A stretch of DNA of 64,000 nucleotides from Adiantum capillus-veneris (taxonomy: Eukaryota; Streptophyta; Polypodiopsida; Polypodiales; Pteridaceae), in contig CM043949.1 in NCBI GenBank assembly GCA_014529385.2, positions 110,823,977 to 110,887,976 of the forward strand, written 5' to 3'. Positions within the stretch are counted from its first letter, which is position 1, and the number at the start of each line of letters is the position of its first letter. A program made the position numbers and the translations under genes. The notes below the pieces were generated by a model. The model was not told the origin of the DNA. It worked only from the letters and a program-made list of their open reading frames with translations, and searched no databases. Shown piece by piece: positions 30,130 through 42,800 of this stretch.

Positions 30130-31712
30130 TCCATCTAGCATCTCCAAAAGGATAATTCTTAAACTTAATAAGATACCGTCGGATAATCTTGCCGTCTCTC
30201 AATACCTTGTCTTCATGTCAGAAAATGGGTCAGGCTGCAACACCTCTTCTTGGTCCTCGATCTCCGGTGGGTCTTCAATAGTTGGTTTTTGAGGTGGCTC
30301 TAATTTGTAAGGATTTAGTAGACTCACATGAAAAGCATTGTGTATGAGTCAATGATTGGGCAACTTGAGTTGATAGGCCATGTCATTGATTGGCCTAAGA
30401 ATCTGGAAGGGACCATAGTACCTTTTTGCTAACTTAGCATAGTACTTTTGGTGTCCCGTAGGATTCTTGCCCGTCGTGTGACTTAATTGAGCCTTGGGAA
30501 ATTTAAGAAGACCCAATCATTTTATTTAAAGGCTTGGGCTCTTCTGTGCTTATCACCAGAAGCCTTTTGTCTTTGCTGTGAGATAGATTGGAAAGATTTT
30601 TGTAGGTCTCGGCTATCCTCATATGCAGCGAAGATCTTCCCGTGTACCTTAAGTAGCAGGGGACTTTTTGATCTTCCCTCAATTACCTCGAAAGGTGCTT
30701 TTTCCGTGGAGGTATGTACAATATTATTGTAGGCATACTCCACTAAAGGTAAGTACTTCTCCCATTGGGACCTTTCATCTACTTCCGTTACGTAGGCTTT
30801 TAGTAGATCAAGAATAGTTAGGTTAGCTATTTCACTTTGGCCATCTGTTTGCGGGTGATAGGCCAAAGAGAAGTTTATCCTTGTCCCTAAATTCTCAAAG
30901 AGACCCTTCTAGAAATTATTGGTCATTCTAGGATCTGTATCCGACACTATGGACATCGCCAAGCCATGGTACTTGAAGATTTGTGATAAGAAGAGGGTTG
31001 CCATTTGATGGGCTTTGATAGTCTTTTTGACAGGTATAAAATGACTTGTTTTCTGAACCTATCTACTATCATCCATATTCCCGTATTCCCATGGATAGAC
31101 CGCGTACTCCACTAAAGGTAAGTACTTCTCCCATTGGGACCTTTCATCTACTTCCGTTACATAGGCTTTTAGTAGATCAAGAATAGTTAGGTTAGCTATT
31201 TCACTTTGGCCATCTATTTGCGGGTGATAGGCCAAAGAGAAGTTAGCCTTGTCCCTAAATTCTCAAAGAGACCCTTCTAGAAATTATTGGTCATTCTAGG
31301 ATCTCTATCCGACACTATGGACATCGGCAAGCCATGGTACTTGAAGATTTGTGATAAGAAGAGGGTTGCCATTTGATGGGCTTTGATAGTCTTTTTGACA
31401 GGTATAAAATGACTTGTTTGCTGAACCTGTCTACTATCATCCATATTCCCGTATTCCCATGGATAGACTTAGGCAATCCAAAGATAAAATCCATGGATAT
31501 GCTCTCCCATGGTGAAGTAATCCAGGTTGCTTCCCTCTATCAAACTTTTTATTTTGACATACCAGACATTTAGAAACATACTCTTGTATGTTTGCTTTCA
31601 TGGCAGGCCAATATAAATATATTTCAATCCCTTTTAGGGTAGACTGAATCCCTCTATGCCCCACATAGGGAGGAGCATGAGATTCATACATTACTTTCTC
31701 ATGTAGTGTCAT
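30130..31712 (-). pseudogene. Integrase and chromodomain of chromovirus E, copy 1
   Basis: The zinc-binding part is ESHAPPYVGHRG (two His) and CLVCQNKK (two Cys), at 31712-31550. The core shows [11 protein letters not shown] in a shifted frame, VSDRDPRMTNNF, and MAYHPQTDGQSEIAN with the catalytic Glu. A 369-bp stretch of the core is tandemly duplicated (30736 and 31105). The C-terminal GPF module (AKRYYGPFQIL) is followed by HNAFHVSLLNPY and, in another frame, the chromodomain core RRYLIKFKNYPFGDARWM (30200-30133). The chromodomain would direct integration to marked chromatin in intact family members. Confidence 0.8.
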
Positions 31713-32285
31713 GTAATGGTCCCGCGATTTGTGAGAACTTTTCTATCGGAAGTGTCTATAGTATACACAGATACCTATAAAGCTTCTTAGTTCATGAAGT
31801 TCCTTGGATTAGGCCATCCTTTTATTACATCTAGCTTTGATGGATCCATTTGGATGCCATCTTGAGAGATAATGTGACCTAAATATTGAATCTCTTGTAA
31901 AAAAACTCACTTTTCTTTTGGTTAATATAAAGCTTATTCTCTCGTAAGACTTGAAATATTACCTGGAGGTGTTGCTTGTGCTGGTCTAATGAATTAGAGT
32001 AGATGATAATGTCATCAAAGAACACTCCAGTAAAGGTTCGGTGAGGCCTGAATAGCTTCTCCATCAAGTGGTTAAATGTGTCTAGTGCATTGGTCAAGCC
32101 AAAAGGCATGACAATGTATTTGTAAAGACCAAACATAGTACAAAATGCGGTCTTTACAATGTCTTGATCAACTATCCTTATTTGACCACATAATAATACG
32201 GGTGAGCAAAATGGAGATGAGCTAGGCCTAACCATGCCCTTCTCAACTAACTCATGCACTTGCTGCATAATCTCCTCTTGTTGAG
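31709..32285 (-). pseudogene. Reverse transcriptase of chromovirus E, copy 1, internally deleted
   Basis: The frame holds ELVEKGMVRPSSSPFCSPVL, then jumps to QIRIVDQDIVKTAFCTMFG. Compared with copy 2 an in-frame net loss of 156 bases (near 32186-32199) removes motif A with its catalytic Asp. MPFGLTNALDTFNHLM and FFDDIIIYS (the F-DD version of motif C) remain. A second loss of 646 bases at 31708/31709 removes the RT end and most of RNase H. Confidence 0.85.
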
Positions 32286-32361
32286 CTTGAGAAACTCTAT
32301 AAGGAGGTTTATTAGGCGGTGAGCTTCCTAGAAGAAGTTCAACTGCATGGTCATCATTTCC

Positions 32362-33405
32362 TCATTTAGGAGGTAGTTCACAAGGGATGTCGTCAATAAA
32401 AACATCTTGAAATCCCTTGAGAAAATTGGATAACTCTAATTCCTTGTGATTATTTATATTTTCTTTTGCTAAAGCATTAGGTTCATTTTGAGAATCTTTA
32501 ACAAAAATCATGTACATGGAAATAGAGCTCTTTATTGACTTATTGAAAGCTTGCGCATGTATAATGGGTATGGTGTTACCCAACTCTTTGGCATCTATGT
32601 GCATATCTTTTTCCGTGAACCTAAAGTAGATTTTACCTTTAGGGAATTTAACATTGGCAGCCATGCGATCAAACCATGGTGCCCCTAGGATTACATCCTC
32701 ATGCTTGAGAGGAGATATAAAGAAGTCCTCTTTGTCCACATAGCTTTGGAAATGGAGGCTCAATTTCCCAAGTAAGGGAGTGACTGAAGCTTCTTGCCCC
32801 TTGAAAGCACCATTGGCGGGTAGGACATCTCCCATCTCATAGGCTTGGATGCTTAGCTTGGTGGCCAACTTTGTGGATATGAAATTGTGAGTAGAACCAG
32901 GGTCAAAGAGAATAAAAGCATCATGTTCTCTTACCTTTCCCCAAGCATGATATAAAGGAGATCCTTCATGGTGAGCTTCCTCTTCTTGGATTTTGACCAA
33001 GGTAGGTCTAGGAGGCTCATTTTGTGTATTCTTGTGTGGGCAAGCATGGTAAGCATGCCCTTGCTCTCCGCACTTGAAACAACGGTTATCTTTACGATAA
33101 CGCTCAAGCTCTTTAGGAGAGAGTTTATTTTTTCCTTTATAAACTCCCAAGCTCCTTAGCTTTGTTGTTTTTGGCGTTGCCTTTAGGAGACTTTTGGAAA
33201 TTGTCCTTCCCCTTAGGCTCATTGTTACGGTCCTTGTTCTCTGTGGGCTTAAGATTTCTCTTAGCCTATGTTTGGAACTTGATTTGTGAAGCCACCTTCG
33301 TATGGTGTATGACCGCAGATATGGTGCGTGGCCTTTGGGAGTTGACATCGCCATATCTTTAGTTAAGCCTGCACAAAATTGTTGCTTTTGCTCTCTAAAA
33401 TCCAT
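32362..33405 (-). pseudogene. Nucleocapsid knuckle and protease of chromovirus E, copy 1
   Basis: The frame of 347 residues has the zinc knuckle CFKCGEQGHAYHAC near residue 116 and a retropepsin with FILFDPGSTHNFIS near residue 170 (D-P-G in place of the usual D-S-G), then VILGAPWF. A linker to RT ends at FKG-FQDVF and ELPPK followed by a stop where the family reads on. Its first ~100 residues are in a shifted frame and are not family-like, so the true gag enters by a frameshift. Confidence 0.85.
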
Positions 33406-34402
33406 CTTTTTGAAGACAGTGGCTTTGAGATGTAAGTCCCAAAACTTGTCTACATATTTATGATTCGTAAGGAGAGAGCTTCCACCATTGCCTGGTAGAC
33501 TTTTGAAAATGCATAGCTACATGGTGTAGCTTAGAGGACTCCATGAATCCCTCATCTCCAAACACCACATCAAATTGTTAGATGAAAGCCAAAACTTTGT
33601 CCGTAGCACCAAAGGTGCCATCGTAGGTAAGGAAAGAGATGTTCTTTTTTCCCTCTTTGAACTTCTTGAGCTTGGACAACCTCTTCCACGTGGCATAGGA
33701 TTTCCTATGGCCTCTTCTTTTTGGTGGTTCAAAAGTTGCACCATCACTTTCTTCAAAAGATGAAAAATTTGAGGAAGATGGAGCAGAGGGTGACCTCTTA
33801 TTTCCTTTTTCTTGCCTTGTTCCTCCTTGTCTGCACCATCACTTTCTTCATAAGAATAAGAGGATGGAGAAGAGGGTGACCTCTTTTTCGCCTTTTTCTT
33901 CTCTTTTTTTCTGTCATCCCTCTTTGAATTATGGTGTGGAGAAGTGTGCAATGGTCTTCTCCGTTTAGGAGGTGATGGAGAACGTTTTGCCCACTGTCTT
34001 CGTGGAGCCATCTCCGCCAAGATGGCCGGAGACTCACTTATTTCTTGTTCTATTGGTGGGGGCTCTTGAGTTCTCCTTTGGGAAGGAGATGCGTCATCAA
34101 GAATTAAATTTTTGAGCCCTTTGTATGGACCCTTGTCTTCTTCCCGAATCGGAGAGAGGCCTCTTTTGGAAGTCTCACAAGGAGGCTTCCTCGGTACTCT
34201 CTCTTCTTAGTGGGGAGTTTGGAGAATCCATGAGCACGAAGCTACCGTTGCACTTCACTTTGGAGGGATGGATTGCCCATGGCTTGTTGTATCCTAGAAA
34301 CAAGGTAGTTAACAAGCATAGGGGCATCATTAATAGCTTGCTCAGTAGGTAAATCAAAGCTATCAATATTAATTTCACTCTCTTTACTATTGTCAACCAT
34401 TC
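33406..34402 (-). pseudogene. gag N-terminal and capsid part of chromovirus E, copy 1
   Basis: The start is placed at 34402, where MVDNSKESEINIDSFDLP opens after the PBS leader. A Lys/Arg/Ser-rich stretch follows (PPKRRRPLHTSPHHN, KKEKKKAKKR). The capsid domain is readable in another frame as FGATDKVLAFIQQFDVVFGD, SSKLHHVAMHF and RQWW, the usual gypsy gag pattern. Stops and frameshifts break it into several frames. Confidence 0.75.
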
Positions 34403-34788
34403 TAAAATTTTTTTAGGTGTACTTTGGCACTTCAACCCCTAGTTGCTACTCCTCTTTACCCCTTTAGAAAAGCACTCAAGCTCCTATACGTGTGGCTGAA
34501 ATATCATTAATTTCAAGCTAAAGAAGAGAGGTTCTTTCAACACCAAAACAGGTTCGACTCCTATGAAGCTTCTAATAGCTCAATAGTGGTTAAGCAGTAG
34601 GCAAGCTTAGTAGGACTCCACTATTAAGACCATAGCTCTCGACGGTGATGCCCCATTATCTGCACGAAGCAGGCGCACTGCAAGGCTAAAAAATCCCTAT
34701 TCTACTTACTCAATTGAAATTCATAATACTAACCATTTATAGCTAGCTTGAGGACCTCCCTTCTTGAGCAAGAAAAGAGAAACCTTGT
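34403..34788 (-). other. Leader between PBS and gag of chromovirus E
   Basis: No gene is seen. This is the 5' untranslated leader, where packaging and dimerisation signals would lie; none is recognisable by eye. Confidence 0.5.
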
Positions 34789-34800
34789 GCTTTGATACCA
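34789..34800 (-). promoter_or_regulatory. Primer-binding site of chromovirus E
   Basis: The minus strand reads TGGTATCAAAGC directly after the LTR end ...TTACA, close to the initiator tRNA-Met complement. Confidence 0.85.
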
Positions 34801-34801
34801 A

Positions 34802-35493
34802 TGTAACATTTAATGGCATAGTAACTTGTGTGTAGCGGAAAATAGCATAAACATAGTGAGCATTTCATTAAAATAGATTCCTAATGAGCATAGCAAGAGT
34901 GCTTGGATGGAGAGAGCAACAAAAAGCATAACACCTAGTTAGATAGGCATGAACAATACTTCAAAAGAGAGAGAAATTAAGCTATCGACAACAGTTGAGG
35001 ACCGGATTTACATGGAGCCGGTCCCCCCTCCAAAAGGCTTTGTATTATAGGTTTCCCCCATCAAGGGAAACATTTTACAATACAATACTTTGTGTTCCTT
35101 CAATAAGATGTTGCAATGAAGATGGAAGATTCAAGCACCATGCACACACTTTATAAAAGACAACATCAATTCCCTCACGGTCTCAGACCCAAGACCTCAC
35201 ACACCTTCGTAGATGATGAGAGCTAGCGGGGTATGAGAGTAGATTGAGAGGAAGGAGTAGTGTTACAAAAAATAAGTATATCTCCTCACATAATCACTCA
35301 TAATATTTTAGCATAGCTTAGTAATTAGCATGGTAGTGGAGATGAGCATGCATTGGAGCTTGGATCTTGGTTGAATTTGCATCACAAAGCCAAGAGTTTT
35401 TGGTGTAGGCCTCTCTTCTCACAAGCTTGGAGTAGATGATGAGCTTCCCATTAAAGCTTGAGAAGGAGAGAGAGTCTTCTTCCCATTAAATCA
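34802..35493 (-). repeat. 5' LTR of chromovirus E, truncated (copy 1)
   Basis: It begins (plus strand) TGTAACATTTAATGG next to the PBS and matches 57034-57690. It breaks off at the segment junction after CTTCCCATTAAATC, so more than half of the LTR is missing. Confidence 0.85.
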
Positions 35494-38362
35494 GTAAATG
35501 GAATTCAAATGTTGTGATATATTTATCAGTGGTTAATTAGGTGTTCAAAAACCCGTGATCATTAGGAGAAGCTCAAAAAATTAATCTAGATAATTAAGTT
35601 AGCAGAAATACTCTGTTCTTTGAGTAATTTAAATAGGGAAAATTAATAAATGGATTTAAAATGGTGTGATATATTTTTCAATGGTTAATTAAGTGTTCAA
35701 AAACCCGTGATAATTAGAAGAAGCTCAAAAAATTAATCTAGCTAATTAAGTTAGAAGAAATACTCTGTTTTTTGAGTAATTTAAATAGGAGAAATGAGTA
35801 AATGGATTTCAAATGTTGTGATATATTTATCAATGGTTACTTAGATGTTCAAGAACCGGTGATAATTAGGAGAAGCTTAGAAAATAAATCTAGCTAATTA
35901 CTTAAGAAGCATTACTCTATTTTTTAAGTAATTTAAATAGGGGAAATTAGTAAATTGAATTCAAATGCTGCAATATATTTATTAGTGGTTAATTATGTGT
36001 TAGAGAGTCCGTGATAATTAGGAGAAGCTCAGATAACTAATCTAGATAATTAATTTAGTAGAAATACTCTGTTTTTAGAGAAAATTAAAAACGGAAAATT
36101 AGTAAATTACGTGCTATAATTACATGCTATTTATCAGAGCTATATTATAGGGTAAAGAAGCCGTGATAATTATGCCAAGGTTAGAAAAGTAGTATAGATA
36201 TTTATCTAAGTCAAATTACATTATTTTTAGCTAAAAACTAAAGGGAGAAATTAGTAAATCATGCTATATGATTACATGCTATTTATCAGAGCTATATTAT
36301 ACAGTAAAAAAGACATGATAATTATTCAAAGGTTAGAAAATTAGTATAGATATTTATCTAAGTCAAATTATACTATTTCTATCTAAAAACTAAAGAGGGA
36401 AATTAGTAAATCATGCTATATGATTACATGCTATTTATCAGAGCTATATTATAAGGTAAAGAGGCCATGATAGTTTTGCCAAGGTTAGAAAAGTAGTATA
36501 GATATTTATCTAAGTCAAATTATTCTAATTTTAGATGAAAATTGAAGATGGAAATTATATAATTAAGTTAGAAAATAATAAGATAATTACCAGAGGTCAA
36601 AAATATCCTTATCTACTTGTGGTAATTATACCATAGTTGATTGGTGAGGTTAGAAAATTATAATTGACCAAAAGTCCTATTTTTAGCGAATGATTAATTA
36701 AAATAAATAGACTTTGTGGTCAAAACTTTTTAGAAAAATTATAGTAAGTGTAAACCTATGATATCAAGTTGAGAAAATTAAATCTTTAAGAGAAATTAAA
36801 TACAATAAATATTAAGCCCAAAATAAGTAGATTATTAGCTTAAAAAGTTGATGGGAAAATTAGGAAAAAGATATAGAAAATTATTAAGAAAGTTAGGAGA
36901 TCTTAGAAAACCTTAGGGAAGTGGTGGAAAAAGTTATCATGCTTATATAGACAAATAAGAACTTACTAGCTCAAGAATTTATGAATTAAGACTATAAATT
37001 TAACCTTGGATGGGTTACGGTTGAATACAAATGTTAAGTTTAGATTTTGAACTATTTACCTAATGATTAGACGTCCTTTTTATAAGGATAATAAGTTATG
37101 ATACCAAAAAGGACCTGACCAAATCCTACATCTGATGATGAGGACGTAGCTCCAAAACGAACTAGAACGTCGCACGACGACGAAGCCGGGCCTAGTAGTA
37201 GGCCTACGGAGAAGAGTCTTCAGGCGCCAGCGCAACAGCAGATGGCTAATCAATCCCAGGTGGGTTTCCCATTATTCAATTAAGTCTTTAATTAGTTTAA
37301 GTTCTTTTATAAGTTAGCATTGCATACGTAAGAAGGATAAACTGGCTGAAAACGGAAAGTAATCTCCAACGTGCATTTGTTTATAATGTAGGAAAGAATT
37401 GTTTGGGTTAAAACTGGTTGAAATATAAAAGATATGATTGATCATCCTTAAGACAACTTGTCTCAAGACACCTCCGACTCCTTAGTATAAATTGATGATA
37501 ATGATTGGCTTTCTAGCCACGGTTAAGTCGGTTACTCCCCATGAACGATGAGTTTCTACTCCGTGTCATGTCTTGATGTTTCTACATAAGTTAGGATACC
37601 GTTTTTATTCTAGGGGAGCCGCCTGGTTGTATTGGCAACTGGTTTTGGGGTATGGGCACCCGGAACCTTGGGTGGGGGTTTATCCACTACGGATTTGAAT
37701 AAGGAATGGGTGCCGTTTTTCACCCTTAGGTGGTCTTGAGACAAGAAGAGTACTGGTCATGGTTATTATGGACAATGTTTTGATTGACAATACCCTGTCT
37801 TAAGTTGAAAGATGTCTGTTTTCTAAAAGAATTCTTTCAATGCTGTCTTCAAGGAATTACTGTGGCGGAAAGTTAAAAGAAACCATTATTTTAAATGTTT
37901 AAAACAATGTGATAGTAAGATAAATGAATCATGTGTGAGTGCGGGGTGGCAAGCGGGGATTGACTAAGGTTGTCAATCATGGACAGGTGGACGTGATTAG
38001 TCAGGTAACTATCCATCCCTGCGCACTAAAATGTTTAGAGAACATCTTCACTTGGAAGAGGAATCTACCAGCGGCTGTGCCCTCACATATGTTAGGGGGA
38101 AAAAAGCGTTGGTTGAGGATACCTTAGTCCAATTTGTGGAAGATATAGGGCCGAAATAGTTTTTGGACTTTTAAAAGGTTGTCCCGTTTCCGTTGCGAGA
38201 CAGGACTAGGTCTTCTTCTAAGGCTATAGACCCAAGCCATTGTCAATGGCAAAGGTTTATTCCTTGGATTTTTCTGGTCTAGAGACCCCGATTTTTATAA
38301 GGCGTAGAGACTTGTCAAGTATCCCATCCCGACCTCGGTATAGGCGGGATGGGGACATTACA
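35494..38362 (+). repeat. LTR1 of element D, 3' part
   Basis: It resumes inside the ~151-bp array (35494-36545, about seven units) and continues to the LTR end ...GGGGACATTACA. The array part overlaps in content with the end of 22521-25157. The LTR was therefore not cut cleanly: either about 1 kb was duplicated at the junction, or two different LTR copies were joined. Confidence 0.85.
37101..37283 (+). pseudogene. LTR-encoded basic small ORF, LTR1 copy (one stop)
   Basis: The sequence is the counterpart of 43340-43525 but has TGA at codon 7 where the others have CGA (Arg). The rest (VAPKRTRTSHDDEAGPSSRP) and the donor-like CAG|GTGGGT at 37257-37262 are unchanged. Confidence 0.6.
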
Positions 38363-38364
38363 AG

Positions 38365-38376
38365 TGGTATCAGAGC
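38365..38376 (+). promoter_or_regulatory. Primer-binding site of element D, internal 1
   Basis: TGGTATCAGAGC, two bases after the LTR end. Confidence 0.92.
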
Positions 38377-38736
38377 ATGTGTTAACTAAAGTCTTGGACC
38401 TAGGGAAAAGTTTAAGGCGTTAAGTTGAAATAAGTAATCCTTGACAAATCCAATTAAAGACTTACTTAATTAAAAAGAGGGAGTGAAAGAAAAAAGAGAA
38501 TTATCCCTATACTTGCAGTAAAATTTCCATCAGGCCTACTTCAAATTCCTGGATTTCAACATTAGGTTTATGAGGGCTTGCCTATCCCGAGACTATTCAA
38601 TGCGAAAAATCGTGATGAAATGGCTGGATAATAGATTTTTTACTCGTGAGATAATCCCACTAGTAGTCCATCTTGGGAGATAAGAAGGCAGACAAGCAAA
38701 GAACGTTATCTCCCTCCTGCACATCAGGCTATCAAA

Positions 38737-39279
38737 ATGAACGAGTTCTTTGATCTACGCCAACTAGGACTTTCATTAGAGGAGTATTACATTAAGTTCG
38801 TGTCTTTACGACGCTATGCTCGCCAGATGACCATGGAACAACAAATTGCCTGTTTCTATCAAGGCCTCAACAAACCCCTGAGTACACGTCTCGAAGCCAT
38901 GAGGCCTACACCAATACAAGATGCCCTTCTCAGGGCTAAGCCTCTTGCAGCTGAAGGAACCAACTCCATAAGGAACTATAATGGATTTAGTAACTTTAGG
39001 GGAAGAGCTGGGGAAAATTCCAAACAGGGATATCAACAACTTGGAGTAGCTGCAATAGTAAACCGAGAACAGACCTTCCCAAACGTTAGGTGCTATGGAC
39101 GTAGTCAAATGGGGCACTATAGAAATAATTTTCCAGAAAAACAAAACCCTCGAATTACTGCTAGAGCCATTCCTCAAAATCAAGGAGATAATCTAAGAGG
39201 AGGTAGAATTGGAGGACGAGGTAAAGGAAGAGTAAGAGGAGCCAGATTTTATGCAATCATAGGAGAACCAACCCTATGA
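38737..39279 (+). pseudogene. Truncated gag of element D, internal 1 (180 residues)
   Basis: MNEFFDLRQLGLSLEEYY, a gag capsid C-terminal part, leads to the nucleocapsid and an Arg/Gly tail (GGRIGGRGKGRVRGARFY). The zinc knuckle reads CYGRSQMGHYRNNF: compared with CYGCNQMGHYRNNC of element C the second and last Cys are gone, so zinc binding should be lost. An ~800-bp deletion upstream removed the LTGDAKLWW part and the splice-acceptor candidate and fused gag to the leader ORF. The frame itself is open. Confidence 0.75.
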
Positions 39280-40137
39280 ATAAAAAAGATAAAAGAGCCA
39301 CTCGCTTGGCCATAGCTAGCAATGTTAAAGCTTATAAACCACTATAAATCAATAATGTAAAAACTTGAGTTACTTATATATTATAAGGGTATACATGATT
39401 TTCTTCTCCAAAAATTACTTAATGAATATAAAGTTAAGTTAGTATTCAATAAAGAAATTAAGGGTAGATCTAGCAAATGATAAAGAGGTTCTCGTCAGGA
39501 AGGAAAAATTCGAATCTTAGAAATGAGGTAGTTATCAAGAAACCAATTCACATCCTTGTGCACACGATAACCTTCCTTAGAAAATGACCTAGATATGAAA
39601 GTATTAAGTACGAGACTAATAGGAAGCCGAAAAGAACTCTTGGTATGATACTTCTTAAAACCCTTTACATATTGTTGGTCAACCAGGTTAGAGCACAGAG
39701 GGGGTACCTTTGGTGCAATGGTGGAAGCTTGTGCCGAACGCAGATTGCTCAGAATGGCAAGAACACGCCGAGCGCGTTCAGATTGGCAAAGCTGAAGTAC
39801 ATGATACTTATTGAACGTTGATTGCTCTGAATGGTCAGTTAGACCGAGCGCGTTCATGTTGACAAGGTGGATCTTTTATGGAATTGATTTAACGTGGTTT
39901 TTGAGATGATACAAATGGGTTGTAAAGGTTTTTAAGATGGGCTCAACACTAAGAGTTTCTTGAGGAAAAATTGGCTAGCAAGTAACTCCAACCAGAAAGT
40001 GGAAAGAACTCTTAGAGTAATAAGTAACATTGGTAAAGTGGAAAGGTTATCCCTTAGAAGATGCGGCTTTGAAGGATGAATTTCTCTTCTCAAACATTTT
40101 CCCAATTTTGGTTGAGATGAGGACATTTCAAATTCTT
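39280..40137 (+). other. 3' untranslated region of element D, internal 1
   Basis: No gene is seen. The sequence is shared with 45521-46381; frames on the minus strand (for example 39857-39495) are kept only through overall identity. Confidence 0.5.
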
Positions 40138-40150
40138 AAGTTGGGGTGAT
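40138..40150 (+). promoter_or_regulatory. Polypurine-like tract before LTR2
   Basis: AAGTTGGGGTGAT precedes TGTAAGG. It is a weak polypurine tract, but the identical sequence stands before LTR3 at 46382-46394. Confidence 0.6.
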
Positions 40151-40642
40151 TGTAAGGTTTCCAGTTTCTGAAACCTTAAAGGTTGTATAAAGCTTAATCG
40201 AACTGATATGATTATTGAAAAAGCAATGTAGAATTATCCGACCATGGAAAATATTGGTATTTTTGGAATCTTAAGCACAGCAAACCCCGGGCTAGAAATT
40301 TTCAGAATTGAATTCCGATAAAAACTGACATAGTTATGACCCCTGGAAGTTTACACTGTGAATTGAGTAAAAAAGGTAAAATTGAAGGGTTGCAGTAATC
40401 ATTTAAGCATAGAATTTATTAAAGTCCTCCTAGATATTTACAAGATATTTACAAATTAAGCAAAAATAGGTCAAAACATAGTAGAATTGATATTTTAAAA
40501 GCTAGCAGGTAATGGGAGGGTCATCACTGCCCTGCCAAGGACTCATTTAGTAGCAGGGGGCATTTTTTGACTTGCTGCAGGCTGCTTGAACTTCAAGCAA
40601 CTGCCTTTTACAGCCTGTGAGAGCTTGTGAGTTCCAGAAAAC

Positions 40643-40651
40643 TATAAATAG
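40643..40651 (+). promoter_or_regulatory. TATA box of LTR2
   Basis: TATAAATAG, same context as in LTR1 and LTR3. Confidence 0.75.
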
Positions 40652-41089
40652 GACCCCTTGCTTTATAATTTGACAGACTCGAAGCCTTGACACACTCTCT
40701 CTCATCTAGAGAGAGACCACTACGCAAGAATCATTAGAGATTAATCTTTAATTGATTCACCTAAACCGTAATTAGTTTAATCTTTTTTAATTAGCAAGGT
40801 TAGATTAATCTATTTTGTTAATAAATCAAAGATTAGGCCTATGTATGCTCCTCAAACCTCTCTTAATTAATTAATCTCTACTGATTATTAGAATTAAGCT
40901 TAGTAATACTAAGCTAATTAATTATCCTATTATAATAGGATTCAAATTAGCCAAATTAACCATGAATTAAGGTAAATATATTAATTAAGATTATATTAAG
41001 TTAAAGTAATTATCAAAGATGTATTACACAATTATTAATCTAAGAAAATTATCCTCTAATTTTTTGAGAAGTTTTCCTAATTAATTAAG

Positions 41090-42800
41090 CATAATTACTC
41101 TATTTTTTGAGTAATTTAAATAGGGGAAATTAGTAAATGAAATTCAAATGTTGTGATATATTTATCAGTGGTTAATTAGATGTTCAAAAACCCGTGATAA
41201 TTAGGAGAAGCTCAGAAAATTAATATAGCTAATTAAGTTAGCGGAAATACTCTAATTTTTGAGTAATTTAAATAGGAGAAATTAGTAAATAGAATTCAAA
41301 TGTTGTGATATATTTATCAGTGGTTAATTAGGTGTTCAAAAACCCTTGATAATTAAGAGAAGCTCAGAAAATTAATCTAGCTAACTAATTTAGCAGAAAT
41401 ACTCTGTTTTTTGAGTAATTTAAATAAGGAAAATTAGTAAATGGATTTCAAATGTTGTGATATATTTATCAGTGGTTAAATAGGTGTTCGAAAACTCGTG
41501 ATAATTAGGAGATGTTCAGAAAATTAATCTAGCTAATTAAGTTAGCAAAAATACTTTGTTCTTTGAGTAATTTAAATAGGGAAAATAAGTAAATGGAATT
41601 CAAATGTTCTGATATATTAATCAGTGGTTGACTAGGTGTTCAAGAATCCGTGATAATTAGGAGAAGCTCAGAAAATTAATCTAGCTAATTAATTTAGAAG
41701 AAATACTCTGTTTTTTGAGTAATTTAAATAGGGGAAATTAGTAAATGGAATTCAAATGTTGTGATATATTTATCAGTGGTTAATTAGATGTTCAAAAACC
41801 CGTGATAATTAGGAGAAGCTCAGAAACTTAATATAGCTAATTAATTCAATAGAAATACTCTGTTTTTGAGTAATTTAAATATGGGAAATCAGTAAATGGA
41901 ATTCAAATGTTGTGATATATTTATTAGTGGTTAATTAGGTGTTCAGAAACCCGTGATAATTAGAAGAAGCTCAGAAAATTAATCTAGATAATTAAGTTAG
42001 CAGAAATACTCTATTCTTTGAGTAATTTAAATAAGGGAAATTAATAAATGGATTTAAAATGGTGTGATATATTTTTCAGTGGTTAATTAAGTGTTCAAAA
42101 ACTCGTGATAATTACAAGAAGCTCAAAACATTAATCTAGCTAATTAAGTTAGAAGAAATACTCTATTTTTTGAGTAATTTAAAATATGGGAAATTAGTAA
42201 ATGGATTTCAAATGCTGTGATATATTTATCAGTGGTTACTTAGATGTTCAAGAACCCGTGATAATTAGGAGAAGCTAGAAAATAAATCTAGCTAATTACT
42301 TAAGAAGCATTACTTTGTTTTTTGAGTAATTTAAATAGGGGAAAATAGTAAATGCAATTCAAATGGTGTGATATATTTATCAGTCATTAATTAGGTGTTA
42401 AAGAGTCCGTGATAATTAGGAGATTCTCAGATAACTAATATAGCTAATTAATTTAATAGAAATACTATGTTTTTAGAGAATTAAATACGGAAAATTAGAA
42501 AATTATGTGCTATAATTACATGCTATTTATCAGAGGTATATTATAGAGTAAAGAGATCGTGATAATTATGCCAAGGTTAGAAAATTAGTATAGATATTTA
42601 TTTAAGTAAAATTACACTATTTCTAGCTAAAAACTAAAGAGGAAAATTAGTAAATCATGCTATATGATTACATGCTATTTATCAGAGCTATATTATAGGG
42701 TAAAGAGGCCGTGATAATTATGTCAAGGTTAGAAAAGTAGTATAGATATTTATCTAAGTCAAATTACACTATTTTTAGCTATAAACTAAAGAGAGAAATT
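41090..42800 (+). repeat. Tandem array inside LTR2, unit about 151 bp
   Basis: About eleven units with the same two subtypes as LTR1. Units in different LTRs differ by scattered substitutions and small indels. Confidence 0.9.

Larger units (their letters stand above)
28305..35493 (-). mobile_element. Chromovirus E, copy 1 (Ty3/gypsy, minus strand)
   Basis: On the minus strand the order is 5' LTR (35493-34802, truncated), PBS, gag, zinc knuckle, protease, RT, RNase H, integrase, chromodomain and 3' LTR. RT before integrase defines Ty3/gypsy, and the chromodomain places it among chromoviruses. Internal deletions remove RT motif A and most of RNase H. Copy 2 at 57034-64000 is better preserved. 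Confidence 0.85.

Noticed and set aside
39495-39857. Minus-strand 120- and 140-residue frames in the D internal regions (also 45736-46158)
   Set aside because: They are antisense to the element's 3' untranslated region, differ in length between copies and have no domain.
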